Of a DNA stretch of 64,000 nt, positions 10,466 to 22,213 are shown piece after piece. The position numbers and the translations under genes are program-made. The notes under the pieces are model-generated. The model saw only the letters and a list, made by a program, of their open reading frames with translations, made no database searches and was not told the origin of the DNA. Source of the stretch: Spironucleus salmonicida (lineage: Eukaryota; Fornicata; Diplomonadida; Hexamitidae); assembly GCA_000497125.2 (NCBI GenBank), contig CM035322.1, forward strand, positions 1,310,001-1,374,000, read 5' to 3'. The stretch's first letter is position 1, and each line of letters begins with the position of its first letter.

Positions 10466-12421
10466 TCACTTTCTTTAGAAATTTTTCTTAATACTAGGTG
10501 CTGACGTTAATACAAAGCTATCTAGATTACCTTCGACCTAAGGAGTAGATCCACCAAGTTTTCCTTTTAATCTTTTTTAGTTTTTCAAATATTCCGACTC
10601 AGACATTGTAGAACTTCTAGTGAAAAATGATGAACCCAGGGATGTTTAAGATTAAGTTAGTAACTATGATACCATAATTTTTTGATTAGTTAAAACTTGG
10701 AGTTCAGTTTATGTTTACACGCATTTACCTTAACAAGCTATACTGTATAATTATTTTATTAATTATTTAACATCATTTGAAAGATTTTACTAATTTAATG
10801 TTTGTAAATATTATATTACTTATTAAGTATGTGGACAATAGTTTTCTTTTGTATTAGTCGATAAATCATTAAGCGTAAGGCCAGGAGAAAATAATTAGTT
10901 ATTATTATAATTTGTATCTGTATTTGGTTAACCGTTGGCTAAGTTCTACCCAGGCTAACCGTGGGCTAAGTTCTGCCCAGACTAACCGTTGACTAAGTTC
11001 TGCCCAGGCTAACCGTTGGCTAAGTTCTACCCAGACTAACCGTTGGCTAGGTTCTACCCAGACTAACCGTTGACTAGGTTCTACCCAGGCTAACCGTTGG
11101 CTAAGTTCTACCCAGGCTAACCGTTGACTAGGTTCTACCCAGACTAACCGTTGGCTAAGTTCTACCCAGACTAACCGTTGACTAGGTTCTACCCAGGCTA
11201 ACCGTTGACTAGGTTCTACCCAGACTAACCGTTGACTAGGTTCTACCCAGGCTAACCGTTGGCTAAGTTCTACCCAGGCTAACCGTTGACTAGGTTCTAC
11301 CCAGACTAACCGTTGGCTAAGTTCTACCCAGACTAACCGTTGACTAGGTTCTACCCAGGCTAACCGTTGACTAGGTTCTACCCAGACTAACCGTTGACTA
11401 GGTTCTACCCAGGCTAACCGTTGACTAGGTTCTACCCAGACTAACCGTTGACTAAGTTCTACCCAGACTAACCGTTGGCTAGGTTCTACCCAGACTAACC
11501 GTTGACTAGGTTCTACCCAGACTAACCGTTGACTAGGTTCTACCCAGACTAACCGTTGGCTAAGTTTTTGTTAAATTAGTTCCTATTTATTATAACATTT
11601 TCTTCAAACAAATTCCTTTTGTCTTATTTGGAAGATGTGATAATAAAACTAGGTATACCATCAGAAACTTATTCCAATTTAAACTAAGTACTCATGGTTT
11701 CTTTTTACTTTTATTTTGTTTATTTCTTATCATTATGCTGATGCTTTTTTTATTTAGCTATAGTATCTTTAACTTTAGTCACCTCTAGTGCAGAATCCTC
11801 ATTATCAATTACTTATTCTGTTTGGATTTAATTATCTTATTAAAGTATAATTTATTTTCCCTGTTACTATAGTTAAATTTCAAGTTACCTCACATCTTCA
11901 TATAATTATTCTTATGTCTTTAAACTAGACAAATATTAAGAATATAGGTTATCAGTTTGATCGACATTAGCGATACCATCATCTGGTTTATATAGCATAT
12001 TATTATTGTTTCTTTAATTAAGCTATTCTCTCAGATTTTAAATAATTTACGTATAATTTTTAACTGGAAATTTACTTAATGACAATATTTATTATAATTA
12101 TAATTCATAACTAGTTATAATGCTTTCCTGCATATTACATTTTTGAATAAGTGTGTTTTGATTATTTTGAACTGGAAAAGAAATATTAAAATTAGAAATA
12201 CTGTCTTGCATATACTTTAACAGTTCAATTTCTGCTGAATTTATCATTGATTAATAAATAGGAAGAATATTTTTTGGTTTTTCATGATCAGTGAGAGTGT
12301 TACAGTTTAATTTAGGTTCAAATAAAACATGCAATGGCCTATCTTATATTTATTTTCGCAAATTATAAAATATTTAAATGATTTACTTTTGAACACTTTA
12401 TGAAAAAAAACTTTAATCCAT
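10466..12421 (-). CDS. Large Gln-rich protein with about 24 nine-residue repeats
   Basis: 651 residues. An N-terminal region of about 280 residues is Gln/Asn/Ser-rich and starts MDQSFFSQSVQKQIIQ. A block of about 24 repeats follows, of consensus GQ(S/P)GQNL(V/A)N. The C-terminal region of about 150 residues ends with RLKGKLGGSTPQVEGNLDSF. Each repeat needs two TAG codons read as Gln, and the 27-base unit keeps the frame throughout. There is no signal peptide or membrane helix. I recognise no family. The repeat suggests a structural, scaffold or secreted-matrix protein, but this is a guess. Confidence 0.8.
10929..11567 (-). repeat. 27-bp tandem repeat, about 24 units, in frame
   Basis: Near-perfect head-to-tail array. 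The minus-strand unit encodes GQ(S/P)GQNL(V/A)N. Only a few positions vary: G/A twice on the plus strand (GTTGRCTARG) and G/A at the unit boundary, giving P/S and A/V changes. The variants are interspersed, as after unequal crossing over. Confidence 0.97.
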
Positions 12422-12524
12422 TTTTTTATTATATTTATTATATACTTATATAAAATTAAAGAATTGTTATTAATAAAAACCTTATATATTAAATTACTTC
12501 ATTTAGGTTTTGGATATCTAATAA

Positions 12525-13556
12525 ATGTTCCGAGGATGTAAGGCATCTAAAAAGAACAAGTATATTGATAAATCTGTTACAAATCTATAACCTATATCGA
12601 TAGAAACATAAACAGATTACTAAATCACAACATATTTAACATAACCATTATCAATATAAAACCCATTTTCTACAACATTTACAACAAGTTATCCAGATAT
12701 TCAAGACTCATTTTCTGACCTTAGGAACTCAATATCAAATATGAAGATTAATATTTCGAATCTCGAAAAATCTAGTTTTAATACGTCGATGAGTCTCTCA
12801 AATACAATACAAACAGTTCACTAACTAACTACAAGCGACATTCCTTTATCCAGTTAAATATAGCGTTCTACAATCAGAGAATTATCAAATTCGCATTCTA
12901 ATTCAAACTCGACATTAAATTCTTCTTCGAAGTCTTTGAGAACTGCATTTTCGGCATAAAATTTATCATTACATCTATCAAAAACAGAGGCAAATAAGGT
13001 CTAGAGAAAGTTATTTAAAATATCCTAGAATATTCATAAAAATGTAGACTTTGAACCTAATATTGATATTTAAAAACCTGATTCGCAACCTACGGAAATG
13101 GGGAAAAGTTTTCAGGGTATCATGGTTTAAAATCTCGAGATAATTTAAAATGATTGGAAAAGAGATCTTTTTAAATATCTCGGACAATAATTTGAAAACA
13201 TTATAAAAGGACAAGATTTAGAATATTTTAACGGATTTTCTAATATTACTACTCTATCTTAAATTCAATAAGCAGTTGATATAGTCTAAAAATTTGATAT
13301 ATCAATATTTAATGGTCTTTCTTGCTTTGATAAATTTACTATGAAAGTTAAATTATTAACGACAAAAATTTATCTTTTAGAAGACAGAACTGTATAAGCA
13401 GCTGAATCTATTCTCATGATGCAGGATGGGGTAGTACCAAATTATGGTTGCTAAGGAGAATTTTTAGAAGGACTCAATTTGGAGCAAAGATAACTTGATA
13501 TTGATCTTAAAGAGCTTAATGTGGTAAATATTGATAAATTGTGGGGGCGGAAATGA
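12525..13556 (+). CDS. Ser/Thr-rich protein, unknown function
   Basis: 343 residues. The N-terminal 150 are low-complexity Ser/Thr/Asn (for example SNSHSNSNSTLNSSSKS). The C-terminal 190 look folded and helical, including YFNGFSNITTLSQIQQAVDI and AESILMMQDGVVPNYG. It starts 103 bases from the divergent start of the repeat-protein gene, so the two may share a promoter. No family recognised. Confidence 0.7.
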
Positions 13557-13609
13557 TCAATTATATTTAATTATTATATGTTAAGTAAAATAAATAGTTA
13601 ATGTAACGA

Positions 13610-14041
13610 ATGGACGATTTATAAAAAATTGAAATAAAATACAAAAAGAAATATGTGAAATTTACCAGTCTAACTAGTTATCAAATAAGACTTAATGAAA
13701 TCAAAAATGGGATAATTTAAATTGACTAAGAAAAACTGGACAAATTAGATAAAAGAAAATAGCTTATTCATAAATTAGAGTAGCTAAATAAACTTTCATA
13801 ATCTGAGAATATGAGTTGCAGGAGTAATATAATTAATATTAAAGAAAAACATTAGAAAAAGCATAGATCTGGAGTAAAAGTTCTATAATAGCATAAAGCA
13901 GATTAACACGAATCGATTACCAGGTTAACCAATAAATAAAAACTGAATATTACTGACATAAAAATTGATGTAAACTGGGAATCAATTATTTTAAATCGAG
14001 AGCAATAACTTTATTAAATTGTTTAATTTTTTGTTTAGTGA
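13610..14041 (+). CDS. Small coiled-coil protein
   Basis: 143 residues, Lys/Gln/Ile-rich, starting MDDLQKIEIKYKKKY, with a helical segment LDKLDKRKQLIHKLEQLNKL. It ends FFVQ before TGA. No domain recognised. It follows the previous gene on the same strand after 53 bases. Confidence 0.6.
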
Positions 14042-14177
14042 TTATTTAAATATGGAAATATAATTCATGCATGTTGTATCATATTGCACGTACGTAAACT
14101 GAGAAGAGACCATAAATAACTATATATTTTCCTATTTTTATATATAATAATATATTTTAACTGACATTATTATATAA

Positions 14178-14531
14178 ATGAAGTCATAAGCAATTAAAAA
14201 ACTTACCTAAGATTTAGATTGTTATGTCAGAAATTTAAGGCGATCATAGTTTCCTTAGATGAAAAATTATTTATTTGACCTTTAGGCCTCTAGTATTTAT
14301 TAACACCCGAAGGCAATTAGTGTTATTCAAATTTTGGATTAAACAAAAATTGCTAAATAAACATTACCGTAATCATCTAAAAGTTATCGTGATATTATTC
14401 CAATTCAAAAATCTAAGTCACCTACTAAATCAGTACGAATATCACTCTCAGACTGGTGTAAAGTTATAGAAAAACGAGATTCACATTTGGCATAATTAAA
14501 TATATTTATAGCATAATAATTTTCCAAATGA
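14178..14531 (+). CDS. Small basic hypothetical protein
   Basis: 117 residues, basic and Ser-rich, starting MKSQAIKKLTQDLDCYVRNL, with SKSPTKSVRISLSDWCK near the C-terminus. The SP/SR-rich stretch could be phosphorylated. No family recognised. Confidence 0.55.
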
Positions 14532-14593
14532 TGTTTTTCCAAAACATTTTAAAAGTAATATTATTATAATATTATTTAACATTCAGTTTATAA

Positions 14594-15178
14594 ATGATTC
14601 AAAATAAATAGATATCGACAGAATCATCTATTTTAGTTGATATGGATGGAACCCTTTATGATACATAATTTGAAACTAAGTTCCACGAAATTTATCCCAA
14701 TATTAAACTTACTTAGTATCCATATATTCTCCATATTGCGGAAACTTCAATGCTCGCAGCCTGCAAGGCAAGAAAGATCATATTCGACCCATAGTTTTTC
14801 TTAGATGAAACTCCCTATCAACATATGCACTCACAAATTAAAAAGTTCACCAACGAGTAAAAGGATGTTTTCATTTGCACACAGCCTGTTTAAACCTATA
14901 CAGCACCACTTGCAGAGTTTCTTAAAGTTGCTCAAATTCTCAACAGTTTTGGTTACTAATAGTCTACTAAAATATATTTTGGGGCAGATAAAACAGTATT
15001 TAAAGGTAAGTATTTGATAGATGATCACCCAGATTTTACTGAGCAAGAGGCTAGAGCAACTTGGAAATAAATTATGGTAAATTAAGAATATAATTCTAAG
15101 AAAACTAACTCACGTAGAATTGGCACCGAATCAGTAGAAGCTGATATTAAGTAAATATTCATGATTGATAATATGTGA
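14594..15178 (+). CDS. 5'(3')-deoxyribonucleotidase (NT5C family)
   Basis: 194 residues, matching the about 200 of cytosolic and mitochondrial 5'(3')-deoxyribonucleotidases, which dephosphorylate (deoxy)nucleoside monophosphates. HAD motif I is LVDMDGTLYDT, with both catalytic Asp. FFLDETPYQ lies at the substrate cap. VFICTQPV is motif II (Thr) and ADKTVFKGKYLIDDHP covers motifs III and IV (Lys, then DD). The conserved tryptophan after it is at EARATWKQIM. All catalytic residues are present. Confidence 0.88.
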
Positions 15179-15186
15179 TGATTTTT

Positions 15187-15426
15187 TCACTTCTTAATAG
15201 AATTTTATATTTCATCAGACAACAATACGAGCTTGCTAAAGTCATCCTTTGTTAAATAAATACCTTTTGCCGTGTATTATATCTCTCCATTTTTGTCTTC
15301 GTATGTTTTTCTGATATCAATATATTTCTATTCTTTGATCTACTCATTTTTAACTATGAGATTCTTACCTAAGTCTATAATTTATTAGTTTAGTGGAGTA
15401 TTTTCCTTGAAAATCTTGCTTCTCAT
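15187..15426 (-). CDS. PC4/Sub1 transcriptional coactivator-like protein
   Basis: 79 residues, essentially a bare PC4 C-terminal domain, which binds single-stranded DNA and promotes RNA polymerase II initiation and re-initiation. IDLGKNLIVKNE, KYIDIRKTYEDKNGEI and AKGIYLTKDDFSKL follow the family pattern (DLGKN...., DIRE.Y....G...P..KGI.L....W..L). The regulatory Ser-rich N-terminus of animal PC4 is lacking, as in yeast-independent short forms. Its stop is 9 bases from that of the nucleotidase gene. Confidence 0.85.
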
Positions 15427-15459
15427 TTATAATATAATAATAATAATAATATAATAGTA

Positions 15460-15906
15460 TCACACTTCAAATTTACCAAATATTCTACAAAAATCTTAAA
15501 ATCCAATTTCCCCATTATACTAGTTTATCATTTCTTGTATTTCATCTCTATCTACCTAAACTCCCATCGATTCTAATACGAATTTAATTTCTGAAACACC
15601 TACATAACCATCACAATTTCTATCAAATGCTTTAAATATCTCTCTCCATTGCTCTTATTTAGGATGATTTAGTTTGGAATCGGCATAAATTCTGGTATAT
15701 TATGTAAAATCAATGAAATCTTCTTACATAAGTATATCTTTCATTTCATTCAATTCTTAAAGTGTGGGCTTTAATGAGCATGTATTCATTACTTTTTCAA
15801 TCTATGGTAGAGTGATCTTACCAGTATTATTAGGATCGAATACTCGGAATGAGTCTCTAATTTCTTCTAAAAAGTCAACCAATAGTTCTTGCGGAATATC
15901 GTCCAT
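15460..15906 (-). CDS. Calmodulin/centrin-type EF-hand protein
   Basis: 148 residues, the size of calmodulin. Four EF-hand regions can be aligned. Loop 1 is DPNNTGKITLPQ, with Gln at position 12 in place of Glu and so probably weak. Loop 3 is DRNCDGYVGVSE, fully canonical. The second and fourth loops are degenerate. It is therefore a divergent calcium sensor with one good site, of the calmodulin/centrin/CML group. Its partner is unknown. Confidence 0.85.
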
Positions 15907-16105
15907 TTATTAGAATTTTTATAGTATTATTATATATTTTATACAATATTGCGATATAGTTTATTTTATATATTTATCATTATAATTATATAATAAATTT
16001 TCCGTTTAAATTCTTTTTGCAGTTCCCTTTCTTTAATGATGAATCTTCCTACCCTCTCAATACTGAGGATAAAATGAAGCCTATCTGATTTCTAATTATA
16101 TATAA

Positions 16106-16492
16106 TCAAACAATATTTTCACCTTGTATAATTCTCTTTTCATACTAATCTATAGCCTATCCTTTCAAACGTAGGAAATATTCTCTTTCTTTAAGCTAAA
16201 GTCTACCAACTTCTAGATTACATGCATCACCAAAAGCTTCTAAACTTATTTTAAACAAAATTTCATCTCTAAGATGCTTAATTAATTATTTAACACGTTT
16301 TAGTTTGGATTTTTATATCTTAATTCTATCTTATTTTTCTTATACTGCTTGCTTCTTAAGTTTCAAATATCCCTATTAATCTTGTAACTTAAATTTTTTA
16401 AGGGTCTATTCAACAGTTTCCCCCTAAACTCCTACGTCAGTCTATTCTTCAGTTTAAGTCGAGATTGTATTTGCTTAAGGACTTGAGAAATC
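16106..16492 (-). CDS. Coiled-coil protein, 5' end unresolved
   Basis: From about 16492 to a TGA at 16106 the minus strand encodes some 128 residues of charged helix: TISTQTEEQTDVGVQGE, then RVKQLIKHLRDEILFKISL and LEVGRLQLKEREYFLRLKGQ. The frame stays open far upstream but has no nearby ATG. The upstream part is antisense to the next gene, so the true start (or a small intron) lies between about 16493 and 16580. No family recognised. Confidence 0.6.
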
Positions 16493-16580
16493 TGTTATTT
16501 ATAGTTAACTTCCGCTCAGTTGAGTAAGAAATATATATTTTTGCTACTCAATAACCTATATTCTGTATAGATCATCTCTT

Positions 16581-18236
16581 GAATTTAGATATTATGGAAA
16601 TGGTGAGATTGTAAGATATTCATAACCTTTATCAAAAGAAAACGAGAAATAAAAGGGAATAGAATATTGTAAGTTTTAGTCTGATTTATATCCAAATGAA
16701 CTAGATTTGAATAACTGGATAACGTCGTAATTTTCACTTAATGAAATCGTATATGAGGCTGGTGCAAAAAGTGTTTACTATATGATGAATGTTTTATAAA
16801 AATGTCTTTTAGACGAGGTTAAGCCGACCAAACTTTAAAGATATAAACTTAATTTTTCATTTGTAATCCCAGAGTAATCTATGAAATCTTAAATAGATGG
16901 TATTTCAACTGATAAAGAACAAATATTATTAGGATGCTAAATTGACGTAACAAATATATTTTATATAAGGGCTACTGATGAGTTTACAGTATTTAGGTGC
17001 TAAAATGCTTCTTTATTTATGTTTATAAAACCGATAGCTGAAGACTCGAATGATATAGGAAGAACTGACATTCTTGAAGCGAATTAGTTGGAATCTGCAA
17101 ACGGCGTGAGACGTGTAATACTTGAGCCCTTTGTATCAATTGTGGTACAATTATTTAATTGAAGTATAATTTATATCTTACCCGGCGATGTTTTTTCCAT
17201 TGGGGACCAATTAGAATAATTTTAGTTAATCAGCGAGGAAAAAGGTTTAATAATAGTATTATCAACACAATGAGATAATTCACATGGCATGTTGAAAGGT
17301 TTCAAAGAGTTAAACATAGACCATTATCCTAGCAACAATTTCTCTAAATTAACCAGATGAGTACTCTGATTAGAGATATCATACTATTATGTCTACATGG
17401 ATTGTTAATTTTTGAAGAATACTAAAATATCGATATATTCAATTAGAGAATTGCTAGGTTTCAGTCTTGGAATATTAAATGATAAGTTTAAAGAAGAGTT
17501 TTCTATGTTATATTTCTCCATGGATATGTAAATTTATAGTGAAAATAATGTAAGCTATATATTTAATAGTTAAATCATTATATGCAAAGTAAAATGATCT
17601 TATTAGTCCGCATATTATAATTACTGGGTAGATACAATTGGAATATATTATAATTATCCCTCTTATAGAGGCACCTGCTAAGAATAATCCATAAATTAAA
17701 AAATAACAGATTAGGGCTGTAATATTTGTTGAGATTTAGGTAAAATCCATTCATGCTGTTGATAATTCAATAATGGAAAAGATATATATTTTAAATTGAA
17801 ATCTTAACAATATTCTTTGTAGAAAGTTTTCAAATTCATATTAATACCTTTTTCCTAAAATGTTATTTCGGAAATATTAGAGATGGACGATAATTTAAAT
17901 TAATATTCATGTAAAGTTATTACTAACTTTTGCTTTTATTCATACAAAGTAAATTATAAAAAGTAAGAAAGATCTGATAAATTAAAAATATTAGGAATTT
18001 TAAAATCAAATAACTGTTGTTTTAATGATAAAGGAACTATTATAGAGTTAGATATATATGGTATATTTAAAGGATTAATATTATCAGAAATGCATAACTT
18101 TAGGTTTATTTGATTGCATTGAGGATAAAGAGTTAAATTCAGTGAGTTGAAGTAGATTGTAAATTTATTCATTATTTTTATGACTGATTTTAACAATATA
18201 ATAAATAATAGTATAGGGTTTATTCAAAGATAATGA
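16581..18236 (+). CDS. Unknown protein read through nine in-frame TGA codons (Trp)
   Basis: One frame runs about 550 codons. TGA occurs in frame at 17160, 17271, 17358, 17367, 17595, 17730, 17760, 18111 and 18120, and again at 18234, where I place the end. Between them the translation stays rich in Asp, Glu, Gly and Ser (for example YILPGDVFSIGDQLEQF, EILEMDDNLNQYSCKV, NDKGTIIELDIYG), unlike noncoding DNA here. TGG also encodes Trp in it (DLNNWITS, YNYWVDT). The 5' end is unclear: the first in-frame ATG is at 16782, but coding character begins near 16581. Cysteine pairs (GCNIC, HSCC) suggest an extracytoplasmic or metal-binding part. No family recognised. A pseudogene is the alternative, but the frame is never broken. 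Confidence 0.65.
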
Positions 18237-18637
18237 TTTTATCTGCTACTGCAAATCTTTAAACTAATTGATAATTTAAAATATACGATAATTAAGTTAT
18301 AAATATAAATTAAATATATATAACAATAAAATGGAAATTTATATCTCTGTAATCGTAATCATAATATGTTGATATCTAAGGTTGTACATATTCAACAGCA
18401 ACATCAATTTATATATATTTGAGAAGATCATTCGAAAGATACACTCTACGCTAAGCAGTAAGACTCATCCGTACTAATCATTTGATTACCGAAGGAGTGA
18501 AAATAGCAAAGACATTCAAATTCTGAAATTTCTATTTTTAATTAATTATATATAATATTGGTCTCCTCTAAAACAATTAACTAATGATCCCCCTGTTATA
18601 TCTCACTACACTTAAACCGCACATCTAATACCCTCTG

Positions 18638-20470
18638 ATGAAACAACCTAAACATTAGATTAAAACATATATAGCATAATAAATTAAGAATGCTAACGTA
18701 CCACCATCTACTACTCCACCGTCAGTTCTCGTTGTACCAGGTTTTGCGGACTCTGATAATGCTGATAGAGGTATTGCAGCATCTTTAAAAACAGTAGCAG
18801 CCACAATAGATCAATATGATACTATTATTATTGTAGGTGCCCATTTTCCAGACACGTGCGGATCATCACCACCGTCTCGACCTTTGACCGCCTGGTGGGG
18901 GGACGAAGTGGAAACTTCATTAGGAAATTTTGATGTGGATGTTGATTTACGCGCAAAATTCGGACGATCAACTGGTTAAATATAACAAGATAACATCACA
19001 GATGAGTTGGTTTCGGAAAGTAGTTTTTACGATTAAATTTTCTTGTGGACACGTGCTCTATTTCCTGATAAAAAACCTAAAACTAAAGTCCTTCCATTGC
19101 TCATTCATGCCACTTTGCGCGATTAAGTATAGTTTTCGGCTTAAGTGCTTAGCGATAACTTATTTAAGCCAGCCGAAGGCGGATAATATGGAGTCGCAGG
19201 TGATGGCAAAAGATACTTGGTCATCATACCTATTTAGGTATCATAAGGATTGGAATTATATTAAAATATTTATATTGAGAATATTTTGCTAGATTTAACG
19301 TTTAACAATAAAGTGCAAGATTTTGAGTAATGGCTTTATTATTTGACTGGTAATACTGGAGCTACATTCTCTAAAACTATTGCAAGCTAGATTTTAGTTG
19401 TCAGATTAAGTTAATTAGCTTCTAGGGCAGTTCCTCACAATAAACCGACTGATCCTAACTGGGAATGGCGAATGTTAGATTATTATACAACTTATGATAG
19501 TTTAATGGATATACAAAAAATGAAGGATTCAGATTATATTTCTATTGACGAAGATTAATTAGAAAAAACAAGTAAAGTTTTCACTGAAGAGAACGACTCT
19601 CCAAAGGGGCATTATATTTATTATTCGATGTCGCTTAGTTTAGAACCCCCTCTGCATTAATCATAGACAACAAAAGGCAAAACTGCAAAAATGCCAGTAC
19701 CAGTTTCTTCACCTGAACCGTTTTCTTAGGGAGCTATGAATGAGCTAATGATTGCTGCTCAATTAACAATGCAAGGGAAAAAATATAATAAAAAAGAAGA
19801 ATTCTAAAAGTATAAATCGCTGTTGGCAAAACCTGCTCCATTTTCAATTAGAGTATATGTTCTAGCAGATCATTCACATGAGTAGTAAATAATTAACGAT
19901 ATGATTAAGAAAAACGTTTTTAATGATCCTAATCACATTAAGAATTTAACAGGGTGTTGTGAAGAACGTGTTTTATTTGAAGAGAAAATTGTGAACTTCT
20001 TCCCTAACGAATCTGTTATTCAAAGTGTAATTTCTAACACGAAAAAATTATATTAGGAAAAATTATCATATTCTTCTTTAAGAAAATTCGAGAAGCAGTT
20101 GTAATAAAAGTATAAAGAATTAGTTGCATCTGGTGATCTTCCTAAGAGTAAATTAAAGGAGTTAGACTTTAATCTTAAACAAAATTTAATTATTGAGATC
20201 TAGGTTTTCCACTCTTGGGAGTATACTGAGTTATTTAAGCTTACAGAAGCTAAAGGCTCATTCATTACCCTTTGGGATGGAAAGACCGCAGTATGTGAAG
20301 TGCCTGATACTAGGCCAGGTGTTCCACATATCATATTCTTTAGACTAACCCAGTGTTCTCTTAAGGCCGGGTTAGAGCCATGGGATTGGTAGCGTGCAAA
20401 AGTTCATACTTATTCTCGTACTCGCTTAACAAAGCCAGTCTGGTAATTTGTACCTAAAGATGAACTCTGA
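18638..20470 (+). CDS. MEMO-like domain fused to a long C-terminal region, ends KDEL
   Basis: 610 residues. Residues about 30-300 resemble the MEMO/AmmeMemoRadiSam-B fold: VVPGFADSDNADRGIAASL, DTIIIVGAHFP, TAWWGDEVETSLGNFDVDVD, a TDELVSESSF segment where MEMO has its EHSIE motif, and KVLPLLI. The C-terminal 300 residues (LFKLTEAKGSFITLWDGKT and others) match nothing I know. The protein ends FVPKDEL, identical to the ER-retention signal, but no signal peptide is visible (start MKQPKHQIKT). Its function in this organism is unknown. Confidence 0.7.
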
Positions 20471-20509
20471 TTGATTTTAATTATTCTACTAAAATTTATA
20501 ACCTCTCAC

Positions 20510-22123
20510 TCAGTTCCAGTCACCTTATCCTGCTTCTTGTGGGTTAGGGCCGCCTGCCTGCTTTCTCATGATAACCTGATCAACTCTTAAAATACTGCAC
20601 GCAGCGTCACATCCAACACGGATGGCCCAGTTCTTAACGGCATAGCTATCGTATATGTGTTTTTCAGAGGGATTAATAAAATCATGGTCAGATTCAATAT
20701 CTACACCTCTGATGTTACCTTTACTATATTCAGCAATTAGGTTATTAACAACAATGTCAGATTTCTGCCCGCTGGTCTCAGCCAATACTCTAGGTACTAC
20801 TTCTAAAGCTTCAGCAAAAGCTCTAATACCGTATTATTCTAAACCAGTTGTATTCATTGCAATTTTCTTTAGTTCAGCGGAAAGAGCAAGTTCAGTAGCA
20901 CCTGCGCCTGGTAAAAATCTACCATCTGTCATAGCGGCCTTAGCTACGTTAACACCATTGCCTAAAGCTACAGCAGCATCATTTAAGAAGTTGTCTGTGG
21001 CAGCACGAATAACAACAGTCGAAATAGACTTAGAACCTTCATCTTTAACGATTAATACTTTCTTGTCACCAATTTCATCTACATAAAGTTCTTCAGCTGC
21101 ACCTAGTACGGACATACGTTCAGGAAGTCTGCAAGTTGTCATAAGCTCAGCATTAACAGATAAAGCAAAACGACGCACTTCATACTTAGATGCAATTTTA
21201 ATAGCCATCATGCCATATTTATTACAAAAATGAATAGCAAGTTCATGGAAATTATATTGAGAGACAAGAGTAGTGATTCCTGCATTTTTGAAGCTTAAAA
21301 TCAATTCTTCATATGCTTTTTCCTCAGAACTATTTAAGTTCTTCAAGTCCTCAGCATTTTCGAGTAAAATGGTACCTTTGGTCTCAGTTTCTCTAAGTTC
21401 AACGGGGCATCCAAAAACAGCAATCTTAGTATTTGTTTATTTGTTAACACTACCTCTTGGAAGAGCAGGAACGACAAAGCCTTTAACTACAAAACTATCC
21501 TCAATACCACAACCAGCTACTTTAGCAACCCTGACATGATCAGGATTGAAATCACCGTCCTTAGTGATTAAGAAAACGGCATCTATAACAAGTTTGGCAA
21601 TAATATCTTCATAACCATATTACTTAGCGGAAACAGCAGATTTAATGATCTGCGATAGTTTTTCACGGTCATCCGACTTTGCAGTTTCTGTGATAAGAGA
21701 TTAAAGAAGATCAGGAATAAGCGACTAAACTGTTTCGTATCCAGAGACAATATCAACAACTGGAATACCTTACTTAAGAAGATTTTCGGCATTGTTTAGG
21801 AGTTCACCGGCAAGTGAAATAACTAAATTAGTGCCATCACCATATTCAAGAGCTTGATTTTATGCTGCCATAACAAGCATTTTAGCCGCTGGGTGACGAA
21901 TTTCTAATTCTGATGTAAGCTATGCAGCGTTTTTGGTGATGATAAGCTTTTCCAGATGTGTAACAATCATTTTGAAAAGGCCTTAAGGCCCCATTGAAGT
22001 TCTGGAGATAGACGCAAGCTCTCGGCATGCATTAATATTACCGTATATGGCTTCATCTGTACCTTGGAGATTTCTAGTACCACCTTTTAACATAGATTAA
22101 AGACCGACTGTTGGTACTGACAT
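20510..22123 (-). CDS. CCT8: T-complex chaperonin subunit theta
   Basis: 537 residues, full length. Subunit of the TRiC/CCT ring that folds actin and tubulin in the cytosol. Visible family motifs are EAIYGNINACRELASISRTS, MGPQGLFKMIVTHLEKLIIT, the ATP-site GDGTNLVISLAGELL, and DGRFLPGAGATELALSAELKK near the C-terminus. NINACRELA and the HLEKL block point to theta. It ends QGDWN, shorter and less acidic than the usual tail. The stop is 39 bases from the convergent MEMO-like gene. Confidence 0.93.
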
Positions 22124-22213
22124 TTGAAAGGGTAAGGAAATTTTTAAGTAAATTAATAAATATTAAAATATAATAATATAATTAAAACTCAACTGTGGAA
22201 AATAAATTTTATA

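Noticed and set aside
10443-10684. Ankyrin-like stretch on the plus strand (LGADVNTK ... SDIVELLVKND)
   Set aside because: It is antisense to the C-terminal part of the nonapeptide-repeat gene, which is open over 651 codons on the other strand.
10929-11567. CRISPR-like or satellite interpretation of the 27-bp array
   Set aside because: There are no spacers, the units abut, and the array is in frame inside a gene.
16493-17000. Long minus-strand frame upstream of the 16106 gene
   Set aside because: It is Ser/Phe/Ile-rich, as expected for antisense of a coding strand. The plus strand there is rich in Asp, Glu and Gly.
18331-18637. Plus-strand frame with a membrane-like start and a TGA at 18370
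   Set aside because: It has no stop before the MEMO-like gene and weak coding character. It may be a small gene but cannot be bounded.
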